Shown here piece after piece: positions 6,320 through 15,124 of a stretch of DNA of 39,879 nucleotides. Within the stretch, counting starts at the first letter, position 1; each line of letters begins with the position of its first letter. The notes under the pieces were generated by a model. It ran no database searches. It was given only the letters and a program-made list of their open reading frames with translations, and had not been told where the DNA came from. A program made the translations under genes and the position numbers. Origin of the DNA: an uncultured Clostridium sp. Lineage in GTDB: Bacteria; Bacillota; Clostridia; TANB77; CAG-508. The stretch lies in NCBI GenBank assembly GCA_948471055.1, contig CAOKQZ010000018.1, forward strand, positions 1 to 39,879, in the 5' to 3' direction.

Positions 6320-8663
6320 TTGCTAGAAAGCTTAGAAAAAGAAGAATTAATAAATATTATTCAAAAGTTAGAAAAAGAAAATAAGGAACTCAAAGAAAGA
6401 ATATATGGAAAGATTGAAGAAAAAGAAATACCAAAAGAGCAAAAAGTTATTTCAAACGAAGAAAAAGTAAAAATATTTAGAGATATATTTAAAGGAAGAA
6501 CAGATTTATATGCTAAAAGATGGATAAGTAATAAAACAGGAAAGTCAGGTTATTCACCTGTATGTAGAAATGAATTTAGTACATATAAATGTGATAAACC
6601 ACGAATAAAATGTAATGAATGTCCTAATAGAGTATTAGAACCATTAACAGATGAAATTATATTAAACCATTTAAAAGGTGAAATTACAATTGGCATATAT
6701 CCTTTATTACCAGGAGACACATGCAATTTTTTAGCAATAGATTTTGATAAGAAAACTTATAAACAAGATGTTACTGCATTTTGGAGTACATGTGATGAAT
6801 TAAATATCCCTATTTATGTAGAAAAGTCACGTTCTGGAAATGGTGCCCATATATGGATATTCCTTGAAGAAAGTATGCCTGCTAATGTAGTGAGAAAAAT
6901 GGGAAATATATTATTAACAAAGACAATGGAAAAAGCTTCATTAGACTTAAATTCTTATGATAGACTATTTCCAAATCAAGATACTATGCCTAAAGGTGGG
7001 TTTGGCAATTTAATAGCATTACCATATCAAGGAGAAAGTGCAAAAGAGGGAAACACAGTTTTTGTAAATAAGTATTTCGAGCTAGAGAAAAGGCAGATAG
7101 ATATTTTAACAGATATAAAAAGAATGACTTCAGATGAAGTATATGAATTTGTTAATAAATATAAAGAAGACGATTATAATGAACCAGAAACAGAAGAAGT
7201 ATCAGATGATGAAATTCCTAAAAAAGAAAATTTGAAAGATATTATATTTACTAACAATATTGAATGTATATTTGACCATCAAATTTATATAAAAAAGTTA
7301 AAATTGTTACCAAATGAAATAACATATTTGAAAAGATTGGCAAGTTTTACTAATCCTAAGTTTTACGAATTGCAAAAGTTAAGAATGCCAATATATTATA
7401 AGACAACACCTAGAATTATAGCTTGTTTTGAGGAAGATGAAAGATTTTTAATCTTACCAAGAGGATGCATAGATAAAATTAGAGAAACATGCGAAAAAAG
7501 TAATGTTAAACTAATAATCAAAGACACAAGGGAAGAAGCTACAAAGACAGATTATGAGTTTATAGGAAAATTAAATAAAAAACAGGAAAAAGTAAAGAAT
7601 GAATTATTACAGCATGAAACAGGTGTACTTTGTGCAACAACAGGTTTTGGAAAAACAGTGATAGGAGCAAAAATAATTTCAGAATTAAAAACGAATGCTT
7701 TAGTGATAGTTAATAGAAACAATTTACTAGAACAATGGAAAGAAAGATTATCTTATTTTTTAGGTATTGATAAAAAAGAAATAGGGCAATGTCGGAGCAA
7801 GTAAAGAAAAGTTAAATGGGAAATTAGATGTAGCAAGTTTTCAATCCCTGTTTAAAAAGGATAATTTTGAAGAATTAATAAAAGGCTATGGCTTGGTAAT
7901 AGTAGACGAATGTCATCATGTGGCAGCTTTTAGCTTTGAAAATGTATTAAAGCAGATTAAAGCAAAATATGTATATGGATTAACGGCTACACCAACAAGA
8001 AAAGATGGATGGCATAAAATTATTTATATGCAATGTGGAGATATAAGAGCAAGAGTATCTAATCGTGAATTAAAACAAAATAGAGAAATAGAACACGAAG
8101 TAATTGTTAAGAAAACAAACTATAAATATATTCCAACAGAAGAAAAGGACAAGATACAGATTTCAGAAATATTAAATGACATGTGCCAAAATGTTTTTAG
8201 AAATAGTATGATAGTAGAAGATATAAAGAAAAGTGTTTTAGAAGGAAGAATACCAATTGTTTTAACTGAAAGAGTAGAACATTTAAAAATTTTAAAAGAA
8301 GCACTAGAAGATTTGAATGTGCCAGTTGTAATATATAAAGGAAATATGGGCAAAAAGAAAACGAGGGAAATACAAGAGTTGTTAAGAGAAGCGGATGAAA
8401 AACATAAACCAAGAATTATTTTAGCAACAAGTAGTTCAATAGGAGAAGGATTTGATGACAATAGATTAGATACATTATTTTTAACAATGCCAGTTTCATG
8501 GAAAGGCAGAATTATACAATATGTAGGTAGACTTCATAGAGAGCATGAAGATAAGGAAAAAGTAATTGTATATGATTATTTAGACAATATGAAAGTACTT
8601 GAAAAAATGTATAATAGAAGACTGAAAGGATATAAGATAGCAGGTTATGAAATTATAGAATAA
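6320..8663 (+). CDS. TOTE-type primase-helicase fusion, recoded by +1 shift
   Basis: Conventional translation breaks at 7804. Skipping C7793 in the in-frame codon CGG (CAA TGT C GGA GCA AGT) joins two parts into one 780-residue protein. The TTG start at 6320 is chosen because AAAGGTGGTGA lies 7 bases upstream. Order: short coiled coil (LINIIQKLEKENKELKERI); a Cys-rich segment (CDKPRIKCNECP); an archaeo-eukaryotic primase domain with FLAIDFDKK and SRSGNGAHIW; then an SF2 helicase with Walker A TTGFGKTVIG, DECHH, LTATPTRKDG and YVGRLHR. Related proteins are called TOTE conflict-system primases and are inferred to take part in host-virus conflict. The shift site lies between helicase motifs I and II. 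If not recoded it would be a pseudogene with a primase but no helicase. Confidence 0.8.
7793..7796 (+). other. +1 recoding site CGGA (primase-helicase)
   Basis: The in-frame CGG follows TGT. Reading on leads to TAA three codons later; skipping C7793 gives IGQC-GASKEKL and then the DECHH helicase motif in frame. Confidence 0.85.
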
Positions 8664-8670
8664 TTGAAAA

Positions 8671-8725
8671 TTTATGATATAAAACAAGAAAATCATGAAA
8701 ATTGCAACATGATATTGCAAAATTA
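8671..8725 (+). repeat. leader repeat, copy 2 (right edge of island)
   Basis: This stretch runs TTTATGATATAAAACAAG.., then CATGAAA, ATTGCAAC, five free bases, ATTGCAAAATT. It aligns with 2253-2306 and likewise ends just before a ribosome site (AAGGAGG) and start codon, here of the SDR gene. The two copies bracket exactly the four island genes. Confidence 0.65.
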
Positions 8726-8738
8726 AGGAGGAATTATA

Positions 8739-9428
8739 GTGAGCAAAGAAATAGTAATTGTAACAGGTGGAGCGAGTGGATTAGGATTAGAACTTGTTAA
8801 ACAATTTATTGAAAAAGGTTACTTTGTATGTAACATAGATAGAGATTTAAAGAAAATGAAAATATTAGCTAATACATATAAAGATAACTACAAAGGTTTT
8901 ATAGGAGATATTTCTGATAGTAAATTTGTTAAAGATACTATTGATGAAATATCAAATTTAGGAAATATAAAAATACTAATTAATAATGCAGGTGAGCCAT
9001 CATTTAAGTTACCTACAAAATATGAAAAAGAAGATATAGACAAATGCTTTAAAGGTTTGCAAGGTATGATTTTATTTTCTACAGAAACGTTAAAAGTAAA
9101 AGAAGAGAAGGATTTAAAAATAGTAAATATAATGTCATCAGCAGCATTAAGAGGAAATAAACAAGAAGCGGTATATTGTGCTACTAAATGGGGAGAAAGA
9201 GGATATACAGAAAGTTTAAAAGTAGCTTATAAAGGTACAAGTGTAAAGGTAATAGGAGTATATCCAGGTGGAATTAATACAGAATTTTATAAAAACAGTA
9301 GAGATTATGTATCAGAAGAAAAGCAATCTACATTTATGAAACCACATGATGTTGCTAAAACAATTATAGATAATGTAACAAATGAAACTAATTTAACAGT
9401 TGCAGATATTATAATAGAGAGAAATTAA
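8739..9428 (+). CDS. short-chain dehydrogenase/reductase
   Basis: 229 residues, GTG start 7 bases after AAGGAGGA. The Rossmann motif TGGASGLGLEL is near the N-terminus (about 8-18), the NNAG motif is at about 83-86, and the catalytic set is Ser (MSSAAL, about 129) and YCATKWG with Tyr/Lys (about 144-148). YPGGINTEF follows, as in classical SDRs. It uses NAD(P)H to oxidise or reduce an unknown carbonyl or alcohol. The nudix gene begins 14 bases after its stop, so the two probably form an operon under the leader repeat at 8671-8725. It has no in-frame CGG. Confidence 0.88.
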   Translation: MSKEIVIVTGGASGLGLELVKQFIEKGYFVCNIDRDLKKMKILANTYKDNYKGFIGDISDSKFVKDTIDEISNLGNIKILINNAGEPSFKLPTKYEKEDIDKCFKGLQGMILFSTETLKVKEEKDLKIVNIMSSAALRGNKQEAVYCATKWGERGYTESLKVAYKGTSVKVIGVYPGGINTEFYKNSRDYVSEEKQSTFMKPHDVAKTIIDNVTNETNLTVADIIIERN

Positions 9429-9442
9429 TGGGAGATTAGAGA

Positions 9443-9941
9443 ATGGAAAAGCATGAATTGGTAGATGAAAATGGGAATAAAACAGGAAAAGTATTAACAC
9501 ATATTGAGGCTCGTGACTTAAATAATATACCAGATGGATATTACATATCGGTTGTTGGAGTTGTAATTTTGAATGAGGTAAATGAAATTTTACTTCAAAG
9601 ACGTAGTAGTAATAAAAGAGTAAATCCTAATAAATGGGGGATTTGTGGTGGAAAAGTGGATTTTGGAGAAACACCACTTGAAGCAGGAGTACGAGAAACA
9701 TTAGAAGAAATTGGCGTGTTGCTAAAAAAAGAAGAGTTAACTTTTTTTAGTATGGATGTTATTGGAAAGTTACATTTTACTGTATACTATACAAGAAAAA
9801 ATATTGATTTAAGAAAATGCAAATTGCAAAAAGAAGAAGTAGCACGGAGTACAATGGTTCAAAATAGAAGAATTACAGAACCTAGATAATGAAGGGTTTG
9901 AATGGTTGGAGAATTTAAATAAAGTTTTGTTGGAAGAGTAG
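9443..9941 (+). CDS. Nudix hydrolase, recoded by +1 shift
   Basis: The Nudix box is complete: GGKVDFGETPLEAGVRETLE followed by EIGV (about residues 72-95), with the REx2EE core that binds metal. Such enzymes cleave nucleoside diphosphate derivatives; the HELVDENGNKTG start resembles the YfcD/isopentenyl-isomerase-like subgroup. Unshifted translation ends at 9889 with an unrelated tail (RSTMVQNRRITEPR). Skipping C9845 (GTA GCA C GGA GTA CAA TGG) gives EEVAGVQWFKIEELQNL, the usual Nudix C-terminal strand and helix, and ends at TAG 9939-9941 for 165 residues. That length is normal for the family. Confidence 0.87.
9845..9848 (+). other. +1 recoding site CGGA (nudix)
   Basis: The in-frame CGG follows GCA. 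The shift replaces a spurious tail with the conserved VQWFKIEEL segment. Confidence 0.87.
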
Positions 9942-9976
9942 TGGAAAATGAACAGACACATTACATAAACTAGGTA

Positions 9977-10004
9977 TTGATTTTTTTTGAAAAAATGATA
10001 TAAT
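9977..10004 (+). promoter_or_regulatory. promoter of the AIM24-family gene
   Basis: TTGATT (9977-9982), a 16-base T/A-rich spacer and TATAAT (9999-10004), 36 bases before the ATG, with AAAGGGGG as the ribosome site. Confidence 0.7.
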
Positions 10005-10040
10005 TATGTCAGTTAAAATAATTAAAGGGGGAAATGAAAC

Positions 10041-10715
10041 ATGGAAGCAAAAATTGTAGGAGACATGTTACCAGCTGTTGTTTGTAAATTAGCAAAAGGA
10101 GAATCTGTTATTACTGAAAATGGTGGAATGAGTTGGATGGATGACGGAATTGAAATGAAAACAACAACCAATGGCGGAATTATGAAAGGAATTGGAAGAG
10201 CATTTGCAGGAGAATCTATTTTCATGAACTTATATACAGCCGAAAAAGATAATGCAGAAATCGCATTCTCATCTTCTTTTCCAGGACAAATTTTAGAATT
10301 TGATTTAAAAGAAGGAGAAAGCATTATTGCACAAAAAAGAGCATTTTTATGTTCTGAGAAAACAGTCGATATTAAAATGCAATTCCGTAAAAAATTAGGT
10401 GCTGGTTTCTTTGGTGGAGAAGGATTTATTATGCAAAAAATAACAGGACCAGGAAAAGTATACTTAGAGATTGACGGAAATGTTATTAAAAGAGAATTAG
10501 CAGAAGGTGAAAAAATCAAAGTAGACAATGGTTATGTTGCAGCTATGACACAAGATGTAAAACTAGATATCGAAACGGTAAAAGGTGTTAAAAATGTTTT
10601 ATTTGGTGGAGAAGGTCTATTTGTTACATCACTAAAAGGACCAGGAACAGTATACTTACAAACAATGCCAGTTTCAAAACTTGCAAGTTTATTATATTTA
10701 GGTCAAGCAAAATAG
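10041..10715 (+). CDS. AIM24/TIGR00266-family protein
   Basis: 224 residues with the glycine-rich beta-helix repeats of the family: MSWMDDGIEMKTTTNGG, FFGGEGFIMQKITGPGKVYLE, and a second copy VLFGGEGLFVTSLKGPGTVYLQ. Ends SKLASLLYLGQ. No signal peptide or membrane segment. Bacterial members have no settled biochemical function; the yeast namesake is a mitochondrial inner-membrane organiser. A clear promoter and ribosome site indicate an independent gene. All CGG triplets in it are out of frame. Confidence 0.85.
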   Translation: MEAKIVGDMLPAVVCKLAKGESVITENGGMSWMDDGIEMKTTTNGGIMKGIGRAFAGESIFMNLYTAEKDNAEIAFSSSFPGQILEFDLKEGESIIAQKRAFLCSEKTVDIKMQFRKKLGAGFFGGEGFIMQKITGPGKVYLEIDGNVIKRELAEGEKIKVDNGYVAAMTQDVKLDIETVKGVKNVLFGGEGLFVTSLKGPGTVYLQTMPVSKLASLLYLGQAK

Positions 10716-10783
10716 GAACCTGCTCTACCTTACAAGCATAGTTTGTGTGTGAGGTACCTAAAAACCTTGTTGTTTGCACGATA

Positions 10784-10834
10784 AGAAAAGAAAAAGTTGA
10801 TGGATTTACCGCTTTCCATTGACTTTTCTTTTTC
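10784..10834 (+). terminator. long hairpin between AIM24 gene and tRNA-Ser
   Basis: A ~20-bp near-perfect stem: AGAAAAGAAAAAGTTGATGG against CCATTGACTTTTCTTTTTCT, with a 12-base loop. The T-rich 3' arm fits a terminator. The same arm contains the -35 box of the tRNA-Ser promoter, so termination and initiation signals overlap. Confidence 0.7.
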
Positions 10835-10847
10835 TAACGTATATAAT
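10819..10847 (+). promoter_or_regulatory. promoter of tRNA-Ser
   Basis: TTGACT (10819-10824), a 17-base spacer and TATAAT (10842-10847), 15 bases before the tRNA start. Confidence 0.82.
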
Positions 10848-10862
10848 AATTTGGAAGCAAAT

Positions 10863-10953
10863 GGAGTGGTATCGAAGTGGTCATAACGAGCTACACTGGA
10901 ACTGTAGTAGTCGGGAAACCGGCCCGTGGGTTCGAATCCCACCCATTCCGCCA
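10863..10953 (+). tRNA. tRNA-Ser(GGA)
   Basis: A 91-nt class II tRNA: acceptor GGAGTGG/CCATTCC, anticodon arm CTACA-CTGGAAC-TGTAG (anticodon GGA), a long variable arm (TCGGGAAACCGG region), T loop TTCGAAT and encoded CCA. Confidence 0.95.
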
Positions 10954-10954
10954 G

Positions 10955-11002
10955 AAATAGTGACTTTCAAGACTTTTGAAAATTGCTATTTTTTTATTTT
11001 TT
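10955..11002 (+). terminator. terminator after tRNA-Ser
   Basis: AAATAG (10955-10960) pairs with CTATTT (10986-10991), and an inner TTTCAA/TTGAAA stem is present; a T run follows. Confidence 0.65.
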
Positions 11003-11088
11003 AACGAAAAAGTATGTTACTTGTCCAAAGTTGTAATTTTGGTTGAAAAATAGTAAACAGTGCTTATTTCATAAGAAGAGGTTATAAA

Positions 11089-12114
11089 ATGGAATTAGAA
11101 AAGATAGTAGAACCAATTGTAGAATGGTATGTAGAAAATAAACGAATGTTGCCTTGGCGAAAGGAAAAAAATCCCTATAGCATATGGGTTTCAGAAATTA
11201 TGCTTCAACAAACGAGGATTGAGGCAGTTAAAGTATATTACGAACGTTTTATGGAAGAAGTACCAAATGTGGAAGAATTGGCGAAAATAGAAGAGGCAAA
11301 ATTACTAAAATTGTGGGAAGGACTTGGCTACTATTCAAGAGCAAAGAACTTAAAAAAAGCAGCCATCAAAATTTGCGAAGAATATAAAGGAGATATGCCA
11401 AAATCTTACGAAGAATTGGTAACCCTACCGGGAATTGGAGAATATACAGCAGGTGCCATTGCTTCGGTGGCATATAATGAAAAAATACCAGCAGTAGATG
11501 GTAATGTATTACGAGTAATTTCGAGGGTTATGGCGAGTACAAAGGATATTTTACTTTCGGACACCAAAAAAGAAATAACAAAAAAACTAAAAGAAATCAT
11601 GCCAAGCAAGGCAGGGGATTTTAATGAAGGTCTAATGGAATTAGGAGAAAGAATTTGTATTCCAAATGGAGAACCGATTTGTAAGAAATGTCCTATAAAA
11701 GAGTATTGTATAGCATATAAAAAGAGGTTAACAAGTCAAATTCCAGTACGAATAAAAAAGACAAAACGAAAACAAGAAAAAAGATGGGTTTTTCTAATTG
11801 AATGGGAAGATAATATTGCAATTCGAAAAAGAGAAGACAAAGGGCTATTAGCAGGCATGTATGAATTTCCAAATGTAATAGAAAAAGAAGAGTTGGAAAA
11901 AGAGCAAGTATTACAAGAATGGAACCTAAAAATAGAACAAAAAGAAGAATTAGGAAAAGCAAAACATATCTTTTCTCATATAGAATGGAATATGGAGGGA
12001 TGGCGAATAAAGGTAGAGAAGAAAAACAAGGATTTTATATGGGTAAAAAAAGAGGAAATATTAGAAAAATATCCTATTCCAGAAGCATTTCGATATTACA
12101 AAAATAAACTATAA
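11089..12114 (+). CDS. mutY: A/G-specific adenine DNA glycosylase MutY
   Basis: 341 residues. It removes adenine mispaired with 8-oxoguanine in base-excision repair. Visible: substrate-pocket segment LPWRKEKNPYSIWVSEIMLQ (catalytic Glu in SEIMLQQT), helix-hairpin-helix LPGIGEYTAGAIASVAY with VDGNVLRV (catalytic Asp), and the four-cysteine iron-sulfur loop C-x6-C-x2-C-x5-C (CIPNGEPICKKCPIKEYC). The C-terminal ~120 residues form the Nudix-like 8-oxoG recognition domain. AAGAGG lies before the ATG. It seems to be transcribed alone, and its in-phase codons contain no CGG. Confidence 0.93.
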   Translation: MELEKIVEPIVEWYVENKRMLPWRKEKNPYSIWVSEIMLQQTRIEAVKVYYERFMEEVPNVEELAKIEEAKLLKLWEGLGYYSRAKNLKKAAIKICEEYKGDMPKSYEELVTLPGIGEYTAGAIASVAYNEKIPAVDGNVLRVISRVMASTKDILLSDTKKEITKKLKEIMPSKAGDFNEGLMELGERICIPNGEPICKKCPIKEYCIAYKKRLTSQIPVRIKKTKRKQEKRWVFLIEWEDNIAIRKREDKGLLAGMYEFPNVIEKEELEKEQVLQEWNLKIEQKEELGKAKHIFSHIEWNMEGWRIKVEKKNKDFIWVKKEEILEKYPIPEAFRYYKNKL

Positions 12115-12129
12115 TAGCAAAAACTTCCA

Positions 12130-12158
12130 TTGAAGTGAAAAGAAAAATAAAGTATAAT
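12130..12158 (+). promoter_or_regulatory. promoter of the glycoamylase-fold gene
   Basis: TTGAAG (12130-12135), a 17-base spacer and TATAAT (12153-12158). This position excludes the upstream GTG at 12135 as the start and supports the TTG at 12180. Confidence 0.65.
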
Positions 12159-12179
12159 CAAAATAAGAGGTGGTTTATT

Positions 12180-13413
12180 TTGATTATACGTAAATGCACG
12201 AAAGAAAAAATTTTACAAAAAGAATTGAAAGGGTGTTTTCAGTTTTTTAATAAAGAAATTAACCTAGATAAACAAACAAAGGGATATGGGTTAATTCGTG
12301 ATAAATCGCCTTACCATAAAGAGATTGCAAGTATTGCATCGGTTGGTTATGGGCTTGCAGCACTAATCATTGGAGTAGAACATGGTTGGTTATCATATGA
12401 AAAAGCATATGATAGAGCAAATAAAACACTAGATACGTTTTTACAGAAAATAGAAACTATTCATGGGTTTTACTATCATTTTGTAAATATAAGAACTGCA
12501 AAAAGAGAATGGAACTGTGAAGTATCCATTATTGATACTGCTATTTTTATTTGTGGAGCCTTAACAATTGGAGAATATTTCGGAGGAGAAATAAGGAAAA
12601 AGGCAGAAAAGTTATATGAACAAATTGATTGGGAATGGTATCGAAATAAAGAAACAAATCAATTCTATATGGGTTATACCAAAGAACAAGGCTTTTGGGG
12701 CAGTTGGGACATGTATGCAGAGCAATTAATGTTGTACATATTAAGTGTTGCCTCAAACACACACACAGTCAATCCCTCTATATACGACGATTTTGAAAAA
12801 AAGAAACAAGACTATGGAGAAATAAAAGACATTATTTTTACTTATTGTGGAACGTTGTTTACCTACCAATTTTCACATGCCTGGATTGATTTTCGAAATA
12901 TAAAAGACAAAAACGGAATTGATTGGTTTGAAAATTCCGTAAAAGCCACAAAAGCAAATAGGGAATATTGTATAAAAAATAAAGATACCTATCAAACATA
13001 TGGCCAAAATTCGTGGGGGTTAACCGCATGTGTGGGACCAGATGGGTATAAATCCTATGGAGCAAAGCCATGTTTCGTGGATTTAAACATAGAAAACGAT
13101 GGGACAGTAGCCCCATGTGGAGCTATTGGTTCGGTGGTATTTATGCCAAAAGAAACCATGGAAATGATGGAATACCTATACCATACATATCCAAAGCTAT
13201 GGTCAAAATATGGATTTTTGGATGGATACAATTTAGAAAAAGATAAGTTATGGGTATCCAAAGAATATATTGGAATTGATAAAGGAATTTCAATGGTTAT
13301 GATAGAAAATTACTTACACCGGAACCATATGGAAATATGCTATGCAAAGTGAAACCATAAAAAAAGGATTGGAAATATTAGGAATGGGGAGAAAAGAAGA
13401 AATAATAAAATAA
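12180..13413 (+). CDS. glycoamylase-fold (GH144-like) protein, recoded by +1 shift
   Basis: A 410-residue cytoplasmic-looking protein of the (alpha/alpha)6 'glycoamylase' family, which includes beta-1,2-glucanases; substrate unproven. TTG start follows AGAGGTGG. Family segments: ASIASVGYGLAALIIGVEHG, WNCEVSIIDTAIFICGAL, GFWGSWDMYAEQLMLYIL, FTYQFSHAWIDFR, NSWGLTACVGPDGYKSYG, VAPCGAIGSVVFMP. Unshifted translation stops early with YLHRNHMEICYAK. Skipping C13320 (TTA CAC C GGA ACC ATA TGG) gives MVMIENYLHGTIWKYAMQ and ends at TAA 13411-13413, matching the family's conserved ENY..G..W end. One CGG, at the shift point. Confidence 0.82.
13320..13323 (+). other. +1 recoding site CGGA (glycoamylase)
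   Basis: The in-frame CGG follows CAC. The shift restores the conserved ENY-x2-G-x-(I/V)-W C-terminal block. Confidence 0.85.
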
Positions 13414-13420
13414 GAAATCA

Positions 13421-13458
13421 AAAAATTTCTAAATGGAGAGTACCATTTAGAAATTTTT
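13421..13458 (+). terminator. Rho-independent terminator
   Basis: AAAAATTTCTAAATGG pairs with CCATTTAGAAATTTTT around a 6-base loop. It begins 8 bases after the recoded stop at 13413 but 70 bases after the unshifted stop, which favours the shifted reading. Confidence 0.88.
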
Positions 13459-13589
13459 GTATATAACAAACATTTCGCAAATGAAGATAATGTGACGAAC
13501 GAAATGTAACAAAAAACTTTTCAAAATCGGTTGTAAAATATGCAAAAAAATGATAAGATTTAACTATCAATTTTACAAAGGAGAATACG

Positions 13590-14063
13590 ATGAAAGAAAA
13601 GAAAAATCAAACAGGAGTAACTATTGTAAGCTTAGTAATAACGGTAATTGTATTAATGATTGTGGCGGGAATTGGTGTTAAAGTAGGTACTGACCAAATA
13701 ACCAAAACCAAGGATAATACCGTAGTATCTGAACTAAGCATGGTACAACATGCCATATTAGAGCAGTATACGAAATACAAAACAACAAAGAATGCCAATT
13801 ATTTGGTAGGAAATATGGTAAGTGGGGAAGAATTAAATAGCATTACAAGTACCTTAGGAGTTACTTTAGTAACGGTTCCTTCTAGTTATTCGGAAAAAGA
13901 GAGGGCATATTATAAACTAGATAAAGCAAGCTTATTGGAAATTGGCATTAAAAATACAGACGATGAGTATGTTGTCAATTATATTTCTGGAGAAGTTATG
14001 AATATCACGAAAAAAGCAACAAGTGAAGGAAATGCTCTTTATGTAAGGGCGAAGAGTTTTTAG
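13590..14063 (+). CDS. prepilin-like (type IV pilin/pseudopilin) protein
   Basis: 157 residues. A short basic leader (MKEKKNQTG) is followed by a hydrophobic helix VTIVSLVITVIVLMIVAG, the pattern of class III signal peptides cut by prepilin peptidase after the glycine. The usual Glu at position +5 of the mature protein is absent (Ser-Leu instead), so membrane docking may differ. The rest is a soluble domain with no recognised family (KRYYKLDKA-like strand YYKLDKASLLEIGI). AAAGGAG precedes the ATG. No other pilus gene is nearby. It ends 15 bases before murB, and they may be cotranscribed. Confidence 0.65.
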   Translation: MKEKKNQTGVTIVSLVITVIVLMIVAGIGVKVGTDQITKTKDNTVVSELSMVQHAILEQYTKYKTTKNANYLVGNMVSGEELNSITSTLGVTLVTVPSSYSEKERAYYKLDKASLLEIGIKNTDDEYVVNYISGEVMNITKKATSEGNALYVRAKSF

Positions 14064-14078
14064 CGTAAAGGAGAGAAT

Positions 14079-15003
14079 ATGGAACAAAAAGAAATTGTGC
14101 AAACTCTTACAAAAGTTTTAAAAACATCGACTGTTTTGGAAAATGAACCAATGAGAAACCATACAACATTTCATATTGGTGGAAATGCAGATGTGTATAT
14201 AAAAGTAAAAGAAGAGGAAGATAGTAAAACCGTTTTTCTATTGGCAAAAGAACATCACATTCCCCTTACTATAATAGGAAATGCAAGTAATGTATTGGTA
14301 ACCGATAAGGGAATTCGAGGGATGGTGCTAGAAGCCAATCTAAAAAAACTTAAATTTGAAGAAAAACAAGAGGGAACGAGGATTACCGTTCGGTGCGGGA
14401 GAAAGCCTAACGGCTCTTGCCGTTAAGTGCAAAGAAAAACAGCTTACTGGTTTGGAATTTGCCTATGGAATTCCGGGGACAATTGGAGGAGCCATACGTA
14501 TGAATGCAGGAGCACATGGTGGACAAATGCAAGATGTTGTAACCTCTGTTACCTATATCGATTTTGATGGAAATCGAAAAACATTGGCAAAAGAGGAATT
14601 ACAGTTTGATTATCGCCAAAGTATTTTTTCGAAGCATCAATTAGGAATGATTACAGAGGCTACACTAGAGGTAAATAAAGGAAACCCAAAGGAAATAGAA
14701 GAAAAAATGGCAGCGTATGCGACTTACCGAAAAGAAAAACAGCCAATCTCGTATCCAAATGCAGGAAGTACTTTTAAGCGAGGAGAGGATTACATTACCG
14801 CAAAACTAATTGACGAATGTGGATTAAAAGGGTACCAAATTGGTGGAGCAAAAATTTCAGACTTGCACGCAGGCTTTATCATTAACACAGGAAACGCAAC
14901 AGCAAAAGATGTACTAGATTTAATCAAATACACAAAACAAAAAGTTTATGAAAAATTTAAAAAAGAAATCAATTTAGAAATTGAAATACTAGGAGAAAAA
15001 TAG
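14079..15003 (+). CDS. murB: UDP-N-acetylenolpyruvoylglucosamine reductase MurB, recoded by +1 shift
   Basis: Catalyses the NADPH-dependent second step of UDP-N-acetylmuramate synthesis in the cytoplasm. The FAD-binding part is clear: NHTTFHIGGNADVYIK, IGNASNVLVTD, then after the shift GAGESLTALAVKC, LEFAYGIPGTIGGAIRMNAG, SYPNAGSTFKR and LIDECGLKGYQIGGAKISDLHAGFI with the catalytic Glu region. Unshifted translation stops at 14426 after 115 residues. Skipping C14391 (ACC GTT C GGT GCG GGA GAA) joins the halves into 307 residues, the family's normal size, and restores the near-invariant GAG motif. The protein is essential in nearly all bacteria with a wall, so a truncated product would not be viable unless another copy exists. 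Confidence 0.93.
14391..14394 (+). other. +1 recoding site CGGT (murB)
   Basis: The in-frame CGG follows GTT. Skipping the C restores the FAD-contact GAGES segment of MurB. Confidence 0.92.
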
Positions 15004-15036
15004 CAATAAACAATATAAAAAGCTACGAAGCCCTAC

Positions 15037-15092
15037 AAAAAAGGCCCCTTTACTTAAGGGGGCTGTCGCGAGATAGCGACTGGGGGTTCTTA
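15037..15092 (+). repeat. palindromic repeat family 1, copy A
   Basis: Left hairpin GGCCCCTTTACTTAAGGGGG, a variable hairpin GTCGCgagataGCGAC, then TGGGGGTTCTTA. Copies B-G share the arms but have different hairpin tips. Confidence 0.85.
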
Positions 15093-15124
15093 CAAACCAA
15101 AAAAAGAAAGGAAAGAAGAAGAAA

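Noticed and set aside
2099..8725. Integrative element using tRNA-Asn as attachment site
   Set aside because: There is no integrase and no duplicated tRNA 3' end at the right edge; the flanking leader repeats do not resemble the tRNA.
12135..12179. GTG start at 12135 for the glycoamylase gene
   Set aside because: A good promoter (-10 at 12153-12158) lies inside that extension, and AGAGGTGG fits the TTG at 12180.
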